Assembly (NCBI RefSeq): GCF_002218085.1
Contig: NZ_BDUC01000004.1
Location: 279,852-343,851, forward strand
Length of the DNA: 64,000 nt
Direction of reading: 5' to 3'
Source: Tolypothrix sp. NIES-4075
GTDB lineage: Bacteria > Cyanobacteriota > Cyanobacteriia > Cyanobacteriales > Nostocaceae
Part shown: one piece after another, positions 34,811-43,917 of the stretch
How the letters are laid out: every line of letters begins with the position of its first letter
Position numbering within the stretch: position 1 is the stretch's first letter
Notes under the pieces: model-generated
What the model saw: the letters and a program-made list of their open reading frames with translations, nothing else
The model's database searches: none
Told to the model about the DNA's origin: nothing
Position numbers and translations under genes: made by a program

Positions 34811-37800
34811 CTATACTCTTGCTAGCAACTCTAAAGCCTGTAGGACTTCTTCAGCCGACTGATATCGCTTTTGAAAGTCATAAGCCACCATTTTGTCTAA
34901 AATAGTTGCAAACTCTTCGCTAGTTTCTTCTGCAAGATGTCGCCAAGCAAGTGCTGTTGTTGATTCTCGTTCGAGATGTTTAGCAGCGATGCCAGTTAAC
35001 GCTTGAATTGCAATCATTCCTAAACCGTAGATATCACTGTTAAATTTGGGATGTCCCATAAACTGCTCAGGAGGTGCATAACCCACAGTACCCACCGCTA
35101 CTGTGGCGTTTTCTGCTTGCATCTGAGGCTGAATTTGTTTAACGGCACCAAAGTCAATTAAAACTATTCTTTTATCTTCTTGCCGTCGGATTAAGTTGCT
35201 AGGTTTGATGTCTCGATGGATGACACCACGACCATGAACAAACTTTAGAACCCACAAAACATCCTTGAGTAAATTTACAACATTCGCTTCCGTAAGGTAG
35301 TTATCTGGAATCAATTCTTCTTGGAGAGTTTGTCCTCTAATATACTCTTGTACCAAATAAAATTGCTGATTTTCTTCAAAATAAGCCATCAATTGGGGAA
35401 TCTGATCGTGATGACCTAAAATATCTAATATTTCCGCTTCAGTTTTAAATAAACGTCTGGCAATATCTAAAAATACTTCATCGGTGCGAGCCGGTTGCAA
35501 GTGCTTAACTACACACATAGGGTTGCCTGGTCGATGAGTATCTTCAGCTAAATAAGTATAACTAAATCCTCCAGAACCAAGCAGATCAGTGACTTTATAA
35601 CGCTTGCTTAATAGTTTGTCTGCTTGTGAACCATTATTAAGCCCGATCCGTATCTGCGCTCTGGAATTTCCTTCTTCCCTTAAAAGTGCTTGCAATAGCG
35701 AGATATTTTCATTTTGGTCTTTAATCTGAAGCGCCATTTTTTCTTTTTGTTTTCTAGTTTTGTATGCCGTCATATAACTAGCTACTCCCCATCCTATTGC
35801 AAGTATTGTTATAATAAATTGGTTTTGATTTAATGTTGAAGTAGATAAAAATGTTAACAGAAATGTTGCAGTTAACAAAAATGTCCTAATAATTGGTGAG
35901 TTAATTATTTTATATATAAAACTTATAGTAATTTGTATGAAATTTAAAATAATATTTATTACTAGTCTTATTTTCCTAATCCTGGATTTTGATTCAACGG
36001 AATTTGTTATTTTAGTGAATACCTGCACTATTGTAGGTTCTACTTCTTGATTTTTAGGTCTTCCTGTGTCACTAGGATCTTTTATTTGTTTTTTAATAGG
36101 ATATTCTACTTGATTCCGAATTAATTCTACTAAATAATCGTGAACTAATTGATAACGCTTACCATCCAATTCTCGCATCAAAGATACTAAACCTGATTTT
36201 ACTAAAATATCTAATACTAAATCTAATTTATCTGAATTTAATTTTAAATCTGTTTTTAAATCAAAATAAGACTTAATAGGACGAGTTCCATCGATATTTG
36301 TTAAGAAGTACAATACTAATTCTGCCGCACTTTCATTGCTTGCTCCACAGTCATTAAGTATTTCTTTGATAAATCGCTGAACCAGTTTCTCTTTGATAAA
36401 TCGCTGAACCAGTTTTTCTTTATATTTAAACTCGTTATTTTCTTCTTCAAACTGATTATATTTGTCTAAAGTTGTAATTTTATGTACTTGTAGTTGTGCT
36501 CCTACTATTTGTAACTCTATCGGACGTACTTCTCCTGTCTTACGAGCTAAATCCTCAACTAATTTATCAATTAAGGGAGGCTCTAAAAAAAAATGTGATT
36601 TTTCAGTTAAACTCTGAATAACCTCTTTCGCAAGTTTAACTGAAAAATTAGCTAATGGATAACGATTTTTAAGTATTAGAATATCATTGTCAATAGCTGG
36701 AATATCTATCAATCTTTCGCATTCTAATAAATAATGTAAAAAATCTTCCCGCAAAGAAATGATAACTTTAACAAACGGAATGTTTAAGCATATACGCAAA
36801 AAATTATAAAAAACTTGTCTATTATCTAGGTCTGTCTTAATGAAAAATTCTTCATATTGATCAAAAATTAAAACAGTTAAAAGATTGATATTTGCATTTT
36901 TATCTAATTGTTCTACAATAGCTTCTATTGAATCAATTGCAATAGACAATTTCTTGCCTCTTACTTGCTCAAAAGCCTCTACTAAATACGTCCCCAACAT
37001 CCTTACCCAATCTGTGTAAACTCTTAATAGGATGGGTAAAGCATCTCGCTCACCAATCGCTTCCTGTTGCAACACAGGTATTAATCCTGCATTCAAAAGA
37101 TAACTTTTCCCCACTCCTGACTCACCATGAATTATAATCAGTTTATGGTGAGTACTACTAATTCTTTTTATCAAAGATTTGACATCTTTCTCCCTACCAG
37201 AAGCAGCAATTTCCTGTGAAAATTTTTCGGAGTTTTCAACTTTTTTGAGTGCAATATTAATAGCTTGGCCCTGTAAATTTAGGTGATGAATACCAATAAA
37301 TGCACGGAAACCATGCTGATGTTCAATTTGTATTTGTTCTTGCTTAATCTGGAAAGCTTCTACATATTTACCTTTATCAAAATAAAGGCGACGCAAATTA
37401 TCTAAAATGCAAATATAAACTTCAGGATTGTAGCTTGACTGACTTTCGTCTCTAGCCTTTTCTAAGTTACTGATAGCTTCTTGGACTTGATTTAAATGTA
37501 GTTGAGAACTTGCTAAAATTAACCGATACCAACTCAGATGATGCCTTTGTAAATTGCTTATCCTATCTAAAATTTGCAGCGCTTGTTGAGCAAGTTTATT
37601 TGCTTCATCCCAGCGCGATCGCTCTAAGGCTACCTCTGCCAAAAAGCCGTAGTCTTGAGCAATTTGCAGTAGATTACCATAGTTTTGATGCAGAGCTAGT
37701 GATTTTTTGGCAAGAGTTTTTAAGTCTGACCATGCTTTTAAATGTCGAAGAACCTCACCCAGTTTATTAATATACTTTGCTACTAAATCTGGACGTTGTG

Positions 37801-37918
37801 CTTGCTCAAAAATATTGAGACATTGTTGAAGATAATGCTTACTTTCTTCGCAATGAGTTTGAAAATATCTAGGATTTTTTTCAGCAAGTTTCGCACATGA
37901 CCACCACTGACTTTGCAC
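34811..37918 (-). CDS. TPR - STAND NTPase - TM - Ser/Thr kinase (3' part of a frameshifted gene)
   Basis: About 1035 aa. Order: TPR-like helices (20-235, AWSDLKTLAKKSLALHQ, WDEANKLAQQALQIL), an AAA/STAND-type NTPase with P-loop GESGVGKS at about 265 and LTVLIFDQYEEFF as Walker B, a winged-helix-like region (YQLVHDYLVELI), hydrophobic segments near 690-735, and a Hanks-type kinase (770-1035) with GSGGFSYTYLA, VVKHL, HRDIKPSN near 902, DFGAVKQ and APPEQF. The only start is an in-frame GTG at 37918 whose first codons are a frame-shadow of the upstream ATPase. True homology begins at AEKNPRYFQTHCEES, right at the A7 run (37875-37881). Very likely the continuation of the ATPase gene. Confidence 0.8.
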   Translation of the reverse strand: MQSQWWSCAKLAEKNPRYFQTHCEESKHYLQQCLNIFEQAQRPDLVAKYINKLGEVLRHLKAWSDLKTLAKKSLALHQNYGNLLQIAQDYGFLAEVALERSRWDEANKLAQQALQILDRISNLQRHHLSWYRLILASSQLHLNQVQEAISNLEKARDESQSSYNPEVYICILDNLRRLYFDKGKYVEAFQIKQEQIQIEHQHGFRAFIGIHHLNLQGQAINIALKKVENSEKFSQEIAASGREKDVKSLIKRISSTHHKLIIIHGESGVGKSYLLNAGLIPVLQQEAIGERDALPILLRVYTDWVRMLGTYLVEAFEQVRGKKLSIAIDSIEAIVEQLDKNANINLLTVLIFDQYEEFFIKTDLDNRQVFYNFLRICLNIPFVKVIISLREDFLHYLLECERLIDIPAIDNDILILKNRYPLANFSVKLAKEVIQSLTEKSHFFLEPPLIDKLVEDLARKTGEVRPIELQIVGAQLQVHKITTLDKYNQFEEENNEFKYKEKLVQRFIKEKLVQRFIKEILNDCGASNESAAELVLYFLTNIDGTRPIKSYFDLKTDLKLNSDKLDLVLDILVKSGLVSLMRELDGKRYQLVHDYLVELIRNQVEYPIKKQIKDPSDTGRPKNQEVEPTIVQVFTKITNSVESKSRIRKIRLVINIILNFIQITISFIYKIINSPIIRTFLLTATFLLTFLSTSTLNQNQFIITILAIGWGVASYMTAYKTRKQKEKMALQIKDQNENISLLQALLREEGNSRAQIRIGLNNGSQADKLLSKRYKVTDLLGSGGFSYTYLAEDTHRPGNPMCVVKHLQPARTDEVFLDIARRLFKTEAEILDILGHHDQIPQLMAYFEENQQFYLVQEYIRGQTLQEELIPDNYLTEANVVNLLKDVLWVLKFVHGRGVIHRDIKPSNLIRRQEDKRIVLIDFGAVKQIQPQMQAENATVAVGTVGYAPPEQFMGHPKFNSDIYGLGMIAIQALTGIAAKHLERESTTALAWRHLAEETSEEFATILDKMVAYDFQKRYQSAEEVLQALELLARV
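36364..36415. repeat. 27-bp in-frame tandem duplication
   Basis: Two near-identical copies of CTTTGATAAATCGCTGAACC+AGTTT in tandem, period 27, duplicating nine residues (EKLVQRFIK) of the kinase-STAND protein. In-frame, so harmless to the reading frame. Confidence 0.85.
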
Positions 37919-38907
37919 AGTCGCTCTAAAGTATCAGCACTATCAAAAACCTGTGTAATTAAATTTTGGCTTTGTTCCCAACTTACTCCCGGAAAAGCTC
38001 TCGCCATGATCAACTTTTTCAACAGTAAAATTCCCTCCTGAAACTCAGAACAATCCCGACACCGCACCGGAACCATTGTTAACGCTTTGGGATCTACACC
38101 AAAGCGATTTGTCAGTCTGCCTAAAGCGTTAGAAAAAAATAATACTAGAGGAATTGTATAAACAACGTGACAAGAAAGTTTATTTAATTGTTCACCCCGT
38201 TCAACGAATAAATATTCTGGTTGATAATAACCCGAAGGCTTAAGAGAGTTATCCACTCTATCTAGGTTATCGACAATTACCACCAGTCCTTTTTTACCTT
38301 TTTCTTTAAGTTTTTCTTTAGCTGGGTTGAGCAACTCTTGGTTAATTGCTTCTAAAATACCATTAGTGCGAGGTTCTAGATATTGCCTAAGTTGACCGCG
38401 TAGTTTGGGGCTATCTTTAGTTTTAGCAGTAATTTTAGTAAAGCCTAAAGATAACTCTGCTTGCGAAAGTTCTATCGGCGTTTGCAAAAACTCTGCTAGT
38501 TCAGTGAACAGAGTTTGGAAGTATCTTGGTTTCAAATTGATTTGAATTGCTTCCAGACTTTGACTCACCTCACGGGCTACGCTTAATAAAATATCAGTAA
38601 TATCAACATCTGCCATATCCAGACTTTGGCTGGACTCAAAATATACCACATGAAATCCCTGCTGTTCCAGTTCTGCTTTTAGCTGTTGTAACTCAGTAGA
38701 CTTGCCACAACCGATATGTCCTGTAAACAGCTGGCATGTTGGTTCATTGGGTGAAAGGCGGGTAATGGTTCGTCCCAATTCCTCAATAATCTTGCCACCA
38801 CGCACTTTGGAAAAGTCTATATAATACTGCCTATCTTCTGCTTTCCCTACTACGAGAGTTTTAGCGGGGTTACAAGCTTGAAAAAACCTTACTAAATCGA
38901 GTTTCAT
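37783..38907 (-). CDS. AAA ATPase domain (5' part of a frameshifted gene)
   Basis: P-loop ATPase of a type common in cyanobacteria that begins MKLDLVRFFQACNPAKTLVV. Walker A FTGHIGCGKSTELQQL (63-71), Walker B GLVVIVDNLDRVD (208-219), RGEQLNKLSCHVVYTIPL and the C-terminal KVSGGHVRNLL. After residue 345 this frame continues into a basic non-homologous tail (KLIAKKVSIIFNNVSIF). The frame one base back carries EKNPRYFQTHCEE and the TPR-STAND-kinase protein. Slip or indel at the A7 run (37875-37881) would join them into one ~1360-aa protein. ATG start at 38907. Confidence 0.8.
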   Translation of the reverse strand: MKLDLVRFFQACNPAKTLVVGKAEDRQYYIDFSKVRGGKIIEELGRTITRLSPNEPTCQLFTGHIGCGKSTELQQLKAELEQQGFHVVYFESSQSLDMADVDITDILLSVAREVSQSLEAIQINLKPRYFQTLFTELAEFLQTPIELSQAELSLGFTKITAKTKDSPKLRGQLRQYLEPRTNGILEAINQELLNPAKEKLKEKGKKGLVVIVDNLDRVDNSLKPSGYYQPEYLFVERGEQLNKLSCHVVYTIPLVLFFSNALGRLTNRFGVDPKALTMVPVRCRDCSEFQEGILLLKKLIMARAFPGVSWEQSQNLITQVFDSADTLERLCKVSGGHVRNLLKKILDIFKLIAKKVSIIFNNVSIFLSKHNVQI

Positions 38908-39212
38908 AGCAGCCTGCCTAAAAATAACCTGACTGTGCTTTTAATATCTGATATTCTACAGATGAACAAGCTTCGATTTAAGTTAAATAAAGTTAAAATT
39001 GTAACTATGGTAATTTGGTTACGGATAAAAGATTTATTAATACTGAATAGGGCAATGCCTACAGCAAAGCTTCGCTTGTCCGGCAAAGCTGTATGTTATG
39101 GACTCAATTAATTTTATAAGGCGCGTTACGGCTGACCCAGGACACCTTAGACTATTAATGGTGCGTTAAACTTCGTTATAACGCACCCTACGCTTTCTGC
39201 GGGCTTATAATA
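38908..39212. other. Intergenic region with palindrome
   Basis: 305 bp. It contains GGTGCGTTAAACTTCGTTAT+AACGCACC at 39160-39187, a member of the GGTGCGTTA palindrome family, and short CAAAGCTTCGCTTGTCCGGCAAAGC direct repeats near 39063-39090. Upstream of the ATPase gene, so a promoter should be present near 38930-39000. Confidence 0.5.
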
Positions 39213-40577
39213 TTAAACCCCTAACTTCTCACCCCGAATCGAATAATCCAACAATTCCATCGGATGTATCACCGAAATTTCCTTTCCCTGCAACTTTAAA
39301 TGTTTAGTAATTTGCAACGTACAACCAGGATTTGCAGAAGTAATTAAATCAGCCTTAGTATTCAACAAATTCTGCACCTTTTGCTTACCCAATTCATCAG
39401 CAACATCCGGTTGCAGCATGTTGTAAACTCCCGCACTTCCACAACACAAAGCCGCGTCTATTGGTTCTCTTAACTTCACCCCCGGAATTTGTCGCAATAA
39501 CTGACGCGGTTGCACACTAATCTTTTGTCCGTGCAATAAATGACAAGCATCTTGATAAACTAAATTCAACGGTTTCTCGGCAATTGGTGAAAGTTTCGCG
39601 GTTAAACCAACCGTTGCTAAAAACTCTTGTGCATCCTTTACCTTACTAGCAAATTCCTTTGCCTTTTCGCGATATTCTGGGTCATCTTCTAACATATGAC
39701 CGTATTCTTTTAAAGTATGACCGCAACCAGCAGCATTGATAATTACCGCATCCACATTAGTGTCAGCAAAACTATCAATCATCTGTCTCGCTAAAGCCTT
39801 CGCTTGTTCAGTTTGTCCTTGGTGTTCCGGAAGCGCTGCACAACAACCTTGAGATTTAGGAATCACAACTTCACAACCATTCGCTGTTAAAACTCGCACC
39901 GTTGCCTCATTCACCGGCGAGAAAAATAAGCGTTGCACACAACCCAAAATCACACCAACACGATAACGTTTTTCACCTTTTGCCTTAATAACAGTAGGCA
40001 AATTATCTTGAAAAGATTTTAAAGTAACTTCCGGCAAAATTGATTCCATTGCTGCCAAGCGGGGAGATATGCGCGGTAGTAAACCAGTAGTTCGCACAAG
40101 TTTTGGCAAACCCAATTTTTGATAAACAAATAATGGAACTAGTAAAAATCTTAAACGCTTCGGATAAGGAAACAGAGAAAATATCAATTTGCGAAATAAT
40201 TTATCAGGCAAACTGCGCGGATAATTCCTTTCAACTTGGGGACGAGTTGCCGAAAGTAACTTGTCATACTGCACACCAGAAGGACAAGTAGTCACACAAG
40301 CAAGACATCCCAAACAAGAATCAAAATGTTCCGCTGATGCCTCATTTAATGCAATTTCACCCTCATTAATTGCATCCATCAAATAGATTCTTCCTCGCGG
40401 AGAATCCATCTCCTTACCAAGCACCCTATAACTCGGACAAGTCGAAAGACAAAAGCCACAATGCACACAACTATCAATCAACTTCGGCTCAGGTGGATTC
40501 TTTTCATCAAACCCTTTCAAATTCTTCAAACTAGCCGTATTATTTAAATTACTATCCGTGTTATCTGAAACCTGCAT
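39213..40577 (-). CDS. glcF: Glycolate dehydrogenase iron-sulfur subunit GlcF
   Basis: 454-aa protein with two [4Fe-4S] motifs: CVHCGFCLSTCP (Cys37, 40, 43, 47) and CLGCLACVTTCP (Cys88, 91, 94, 98). Two CCG-type motifs follow (GCCAALPEHQGQ, ALCCGSAGVYN) that bind a further cluster or heme-like site. It passes electrons from the FAD subunit of glycolate dehydrogenase to the quinone pool in photorespiration. The glcE-like gene lies directly upstream with a 48-bp gap on the same strand, so they form an operon. No glcD is seen adjacent. Confidence 0.92.
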   Translation of the reverse strand: MQVSDNTDSNLNNTASLKNLKGFDEKNPPEPKLIDSCVHCGFCLSTCPSYRVLGKEMDSPRGRIYLMDAINEGEIALNEASAEHFDSCLGCLACVTTCPSGVQYDKLLSATRPQVERNYPRSLPDKLFRKLIFSLFPYPKRLRFLLVPLFVYQKLGLPKLVRTTGLLPRISPRLAAMESILPEVTLKSFQDNLPTVIKAKGEKRYRVGVILGCVQRLFFSPVNEATVRVLTANGCEVVIPKSQGCCAALPEHQGQTEQAKALARQMIDSFADTNVDAVIINAAGCGHTLKEYGHMLEDDPEYREKAKEFASKVKDAQEFLATVGLTAKLSPIAEKPLNLVYQDACHLLHGQKISVQPRQLLRQIPGVKLREPIDAALCCGSAGVYNMLQPDVADELGKQKVQNLLNTKADLITSANPGCTLQITKHLKLQGKEISVIHPMELLDYSIRGEKLGV

Positions 40578-40625
40578 ACCTCTCCCCTCTTTCTTGGCGT
40601 CCTTGGTTTCTTGGCGGTTCGTTTC

Positions 40626-41909
40626 TCAAATCCCCGCCACAAAACGACCAGGACTTAAAATATTCTTGTTATCAAACTGTTCCTTAATACCCCGCATAAT
40701 CTGCAAAGCATTACCCGTATATCCCCACACATCTACCTTTTGTTTTAGCGCAATTGGTGCTGACAAAATGGTGAGGAAACCACTATTACTTTCACAGAGC
40801 GATCGCATCTTCACAACCTCACCTTCACCCTCAAGCCGCAACACTCCTAAACCACTATTAATATGAATCAAACCCATCTCCACCGAAGTCAAAACTTCCA
40901 CCGCAGCAGTAGGTAACACTCCTATTTTGCAAGTAATTTCCGAGTCCGTGACATCACAATGCATTTGCTCTCGCAATTTCTGCCATAAATCAGCTTCATC
41001 TGTGGCTGAATAAATTCTTCCCTGTAAACCCAACTTTTCGCCTACTTCCAAAAGTCGGTTTGATTGTTCCTTCACACTTTCAACTATACTTTGGAAACAA
41101 GCGATTAATCCCAAACCTTTACCCAAATCTAAGTTAGACACCAGTTGACTTGAAAGCAAATCAGCTTGAGTTGGTGTTAGCGCTGAACCTCGCAGAGTGT
41201 CCGCAGCTTGAGATATAGCAAGAGCCGTACCAGTTAGCACCACCGTCCCCGATATTTCCGGCAACGGATAAACTCGAAAAGTTGCTTGACTTATAACTCC
41301 TAATGTGCTGTAAGAGCCAGTAAACAACTTCATCAAGTCGTAGCCGGCAACATTTTTCACTACACGTCCCCCAGCTTTGGCAATTTGTCCATCAGCACGG
41401 ACAAAGGTAATACCCAAAAGTTGATCTCGCACACTGCCGTAACGTTGTCGCAAAGAATTTGTATCAGCTGTAGCGATAATTCCACCAATAGTTGCTGACT
41501 CTGGTGCAGTGGGGTCGAGGGCAAGAAATTGCCGATGTTCTGCTAAAATTGCCTGGAGCTTCGAGAATTTCATTCCCGCTTCTACGGTGACAGTCAAATC
41601 CCCAACTGCATGTTCAATTAATTTGTTAATGCGTTCGGTACTGATGACGACATCAACGCAAGTTCCTAAACCGCCCCAACTGATTTTACTACAATTACCG
41701 CAAGTTAAAACGCGCCAGTTATTTTGGTGAGCGTGGGCGATCGCTTGTGCTAATTCTTCGGTAGTATCAGGAATTACAATGCAACTAGGAACAATTCCCG
41801 GCTTCATTGCCTGTAAAATAAGCTCTTGGCGACTAAGTTCGATATTTTCCCAACATACAGCATTTTCTTCCCCCACGATAGATGCAAAACTAGAAGCGAT
41901 CGCTTTCAT
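40626..41909 (-). CDS. glcE: FAD-binding glycolate oxidase subunit, GlcE-like
   Basis: 427-aa PCMH/VAO-type FAD protein. PSCIVIPDTTEELAQAI, then NNWRVLTCGNCSKISWGG, ALDPTAPESATIGGIIAT, GSVRDQLLGITFVRADG and AGGRVVKNVAGYDLMKLFTG are the flavin-binding segments of the GlcD/GlcE family. Length and lack of a full C-terminal cap domain favour GlcE over GlcD. Co-oriented with and 48 bp upstream of glcF. Partner GlcD is presumably elsewhere. The leader between ndh2 and this gene carries a 112-nt nested palindrome. Confidence 0.85.
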   Translation of the reverse strand: MKAIASSFASIVGEENAVCWENIELSRQELILQAMKPGIVPSCIVIPDTTEELAQAIAHAHQNNWRVLTCGNCSKISWGGLGTCVDVVISTERINKLIEHAVGDLTVTVEAGMKFSKLQAILAEHRQFLALDPTAPESATIGGIIATADTNSLRQRYGSVRDQLLGITFVRADGQIAKAGGRVVKNVAGYDLMKLFTGSYSTLGVISQATFRVYPLPEISGTVVLTGTALAISQAADTLRGSALTPTQADLLSSQLVSNLDLGKGLGLIACFQSIVESVKEQSNRLLEVGEKLGLQGRIYSATDEADLWQKLREQMHCDVTDSEITCKIGVLPTAAVEVLTSVEMGLIHINSGLGVLRLEGEGEVVKMRSLCESNSGFLTILSAPIALKQKVDVWGYTGNALQIMRGIKEQFDNKNILSPGRFVAGI

Positions 41910-41992
41910 CAGTTTATTTTTTAATCCCTAAATCTAATGTACAGGTTAAATTCACCAAAAAATAAGTAATATATTAAAACACAGCATTGGGC

Positions 41993-42104
41993 ATATAGCA
42001 ATCAGTCAGGGAGAGCGTGAAAAGTTACATTCCCGACTTCGCAAAAATTGTCGGGAATGTGATGAACAAAGCGAATTTTCACGTTTTTTCTATAATTGCT
42101 ATAT
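41993..42104. repeat. 112-nt triple-nested palindrome
   Basis: Three nested inverted repeats share one centre: ATATAGCAAT/ATTGCTATAT outside, CGTGAAAA/TTTTCACG in the middle, and the 11-bp ACATTCCCGAC/GTCGGGAATGT inside. MITE-like or REP-like, in the glcE upstream region. No ORF. Confidence 0.8.
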
Positions 42105-42125
42105 CTGGTTTGAAATATAGCAAAC

Positions 42126-42156
42126 AAAATCCCGCTTTCTTCAAGAAACCGGGATT
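42126..42156 (-). terminator. Hairpin after type II NADH dehydrogenase
   Basis: AATCCCG / CGGGATT around CTTTCTTCAAGAAAC. On the minus strand it is followed by TTTGTTTG. It lies 66 bp beyond the ndh2 stop, so it fits an intrinsic terminator for that gene. Confidence 0.65.
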
Positions 42157-42221
42157 ATAACAAGTCATTTAGCTGTAAAAAAAACACTATCAACTACTAA
42201 CCAATAACCACTGTTTTTTAT

Positions 42222-43580
42222 CTAAACGCTAACCGTCGGTATATTTTTGTCTGGTTTGTAATAACCGTTATTGTCTTCAACTTCTATTTGCTGGAGTGTT
42301 TCTCTACCCGTAATCAATCTTGCGCCGCGATTGCGAGTAAAATAGTTCCAGCCCCACTGAATCATTACTACTAATTTGTTGTCGAACTCAATTAAGAAGT
42401 AGATGTGAATTAATAGCCAAAATACCCAAGCTAAGAAACCTGTAAGTTTAATAAAACCTAAATCCACAACGGCTAAATTTTGCCCAATCATCGCTAAACT
42501 ACCGCGATCGATGTAGTGAAATGGTGGTAAAGTTTTACCTTGAAGTTTTTGTTGAATCAGCGAAGCTACGTATTCTCCTTGTTGCTTGGCTACGGGTGCG
42601 ACACCGGGTAAAGGTTTACCATTTTGATCGGAAAAATTTGCTAAATCGCCAACTACAAAAATATTAGAATGTCCCTTGATACTCAAGTCGGGTTCAACAA
42701 TAACTCGTCCAGCGCGATCGCATTGAGCAAGAGTGCGTTCTGTCAGAACTTTTCCCATTGCCGACGCTTGGACACCTGCTGCCCATAATACCGTTTTTGC
42801 GGCAATCTGTGTCACACCATCATTTTTTTTGATGGTAACGACATCATCTTCTATATTCGTTACGAGTGCTTTTGTTTGAACCGTGACACCCATACGTGTG
42901 AGAGATGCTTCCGCTTCGGCTGATAATTCGGGTGCAAAGGGTGGGAGAATGCGATCCATACCTTCGAGAAGCAAAACTTGCGCTTCGGAAGTGTCGATGT
43001 TGCGAAAATCTTCTTTGAGGGTGTGATATGCTAATTCGGCGATCGCCCCCGCTAATTCTACACCGGTTGGACCACCACCAACTATTACAAATGTTAACCA
43101 AGCACGCCGCACTTCTGGATCAATTTCCTTTTCCGCAGCTTCAAAAGCGGTAAAGATACGACGACGCATTAACAGCGCATCTTCCACAGTTTTCAAACCG
43201 GGTGCAAATTCTTCCCAGTCGTCTTTACCAAAGTAAGAATGTTTTGCACCTGTAGCGACAATTAACGTATCGTAAGGTACTACTTCATCACCTAAAATCA
43301 CTTTTTGCGCTTCTGGATCGATATCATTCACTTCACCTAGCAGCACTTTTGTATTTTTACTTTTACTCAGCACCGATCGCAATGGCGAAGAAATATCAGC
43401 CGGAGATAACGCACCTGTCGCAACTTGATACAAAAGCGGTTGAAATAGATGAAAGTTCCGTTTATCAATGAGTGTAACGTTTACTGAAGCTTTGGCTAAG
43501 GCTTTCGCGGCATAAAGTCCACCAAAACCACCACCAACGATTACTACCTGATGGGGTGGCTGATTGTCAAGTGATGTCAT
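42222..43580 (-). CDS. ndb: Type II NAD(P)H dehydrogenase (NDH-2)
   Basis: 452-aa single-subunit flavoprotein that oxidises NAD(P)H and reduces plastoquinone without pumping protons. FAD fold VVIVGGGFGGLYAAKAL, second dinucleotide fold FVIVGGGPTGVELAGAIAE, ILPPFAPELSAEAEASL and NIFVVGDLANFSDQNG. The C-terminal amphipathic/hydrophobic region (GFLAWVFWLLIHIYFLIEF) anchors it to the membrane. The frame is open back to 43688, but the extra 36 residues are Cys/Asn-rich and unlike the family. ATG 43580, with GGAAAC upstream, is used. Orthology to NdbA/B/C not resolved. Confidence 0.9.
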   Translation of the reverse strand: MTSLDNQPPHQVVIVGGGFGGLYAAKALAKASVNVTLIDKRNFHLFQPLLYQVATGALSPADISSPLRSVLSKSKNTKVLLGEVNDIDPEAQKVILGDEVVPYDTLIVATGAKHSYFGKDDWEEFAPGLKTVEDALLMRRRIFTAFEAAEKEIDPEVRRAWLTFVIVGGGPTGVELAGAIAELAYHTLKEDFRNIDTSEAQVLLLEGMDRILPPFAPELSAEAEASLTRMGVTVQTKALVTNIEDDVVTIKKNDGVTQIAAKTVLWAAGVQASAMGKVLTERTLAQCDRAGRVIVEPDLSIKGHSNIFVVGDLANFSDQNGKPLPGVAPVAKQQGEYVASLIQQKLQGKTLPPFHYIDRGSLAMIGQNLAVVDLGFIKLTGFLAWVFWLLIHIYFLIEFDNKLVVMIQWGWNYFTRNRGARLITGRETLQQIEVEDNNGYYKPDKNIPTVSV

Positions 43581-43738
43581 AAGAAATGTTTCCTTTTTCA
43601 AACTGTTGTTACTATTCTTAACAAATTTATTTGTATCAAGTTTGTCACATTTATTGCAGTTTGGCTTGCACAGATGAAAATATGACAAAGGTAATCAAAG
43701 TTACATTTAAGAGCGTGTCCGGCAAATCATGCATATTG

Positions 43739-43833
43739 TAGAGACGACGATTTATCGCGTCTTATAGAGACGACGATTTATCGCGTCTTATAGAGACGAC
43801 GATTTATCGCGTCTTATAGAGACGACGATTTAT
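43739..43833. repeat. 26-bp tandem palindromic repeat
   Basis: Three full units of TAGAGACGACGATTTATCGC+GTCTTA and a partial fourth, each unit itself a near-palindrome. Related to the GTAGAGACGCGA...TCGCGTCTCTAC family found at 46112, 49745 and 52133. No spacers, so not CRISPR. Confidence 0.9.
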
Positions 43834-43917
43834 TGTTCCCAATTAGCTATTAAAATATCGGCATCGCAGAATGAAGGTAAAATATAGGTTTAGAGTGATG
43901 ATTAAGTCAAAAAGCTT

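Noticed and set aside
37882..37918. Start of the TPR-STAND-kinase as an independent gene
   Set aside because: Its first ~12 codons are a shifted reading of the upstream ATPase motif SGGHVRNLL; no ribosome site precedes the GTG.
43581..43688. N-terminal extension of the type II NADH dehydrogenase
   Set aside because: Cys/Asn-rich and unlike the family; ATG 43580 has GGAAAC upstream and starts next to the FAD fold.
43739..43833. Possible CRISPR array
   Set aside because: Units are directly contiguous with no spacers and are themselves palindromic; no cas genes in the window. The same reasoning excludes 23774-23920 and 52133-52242.
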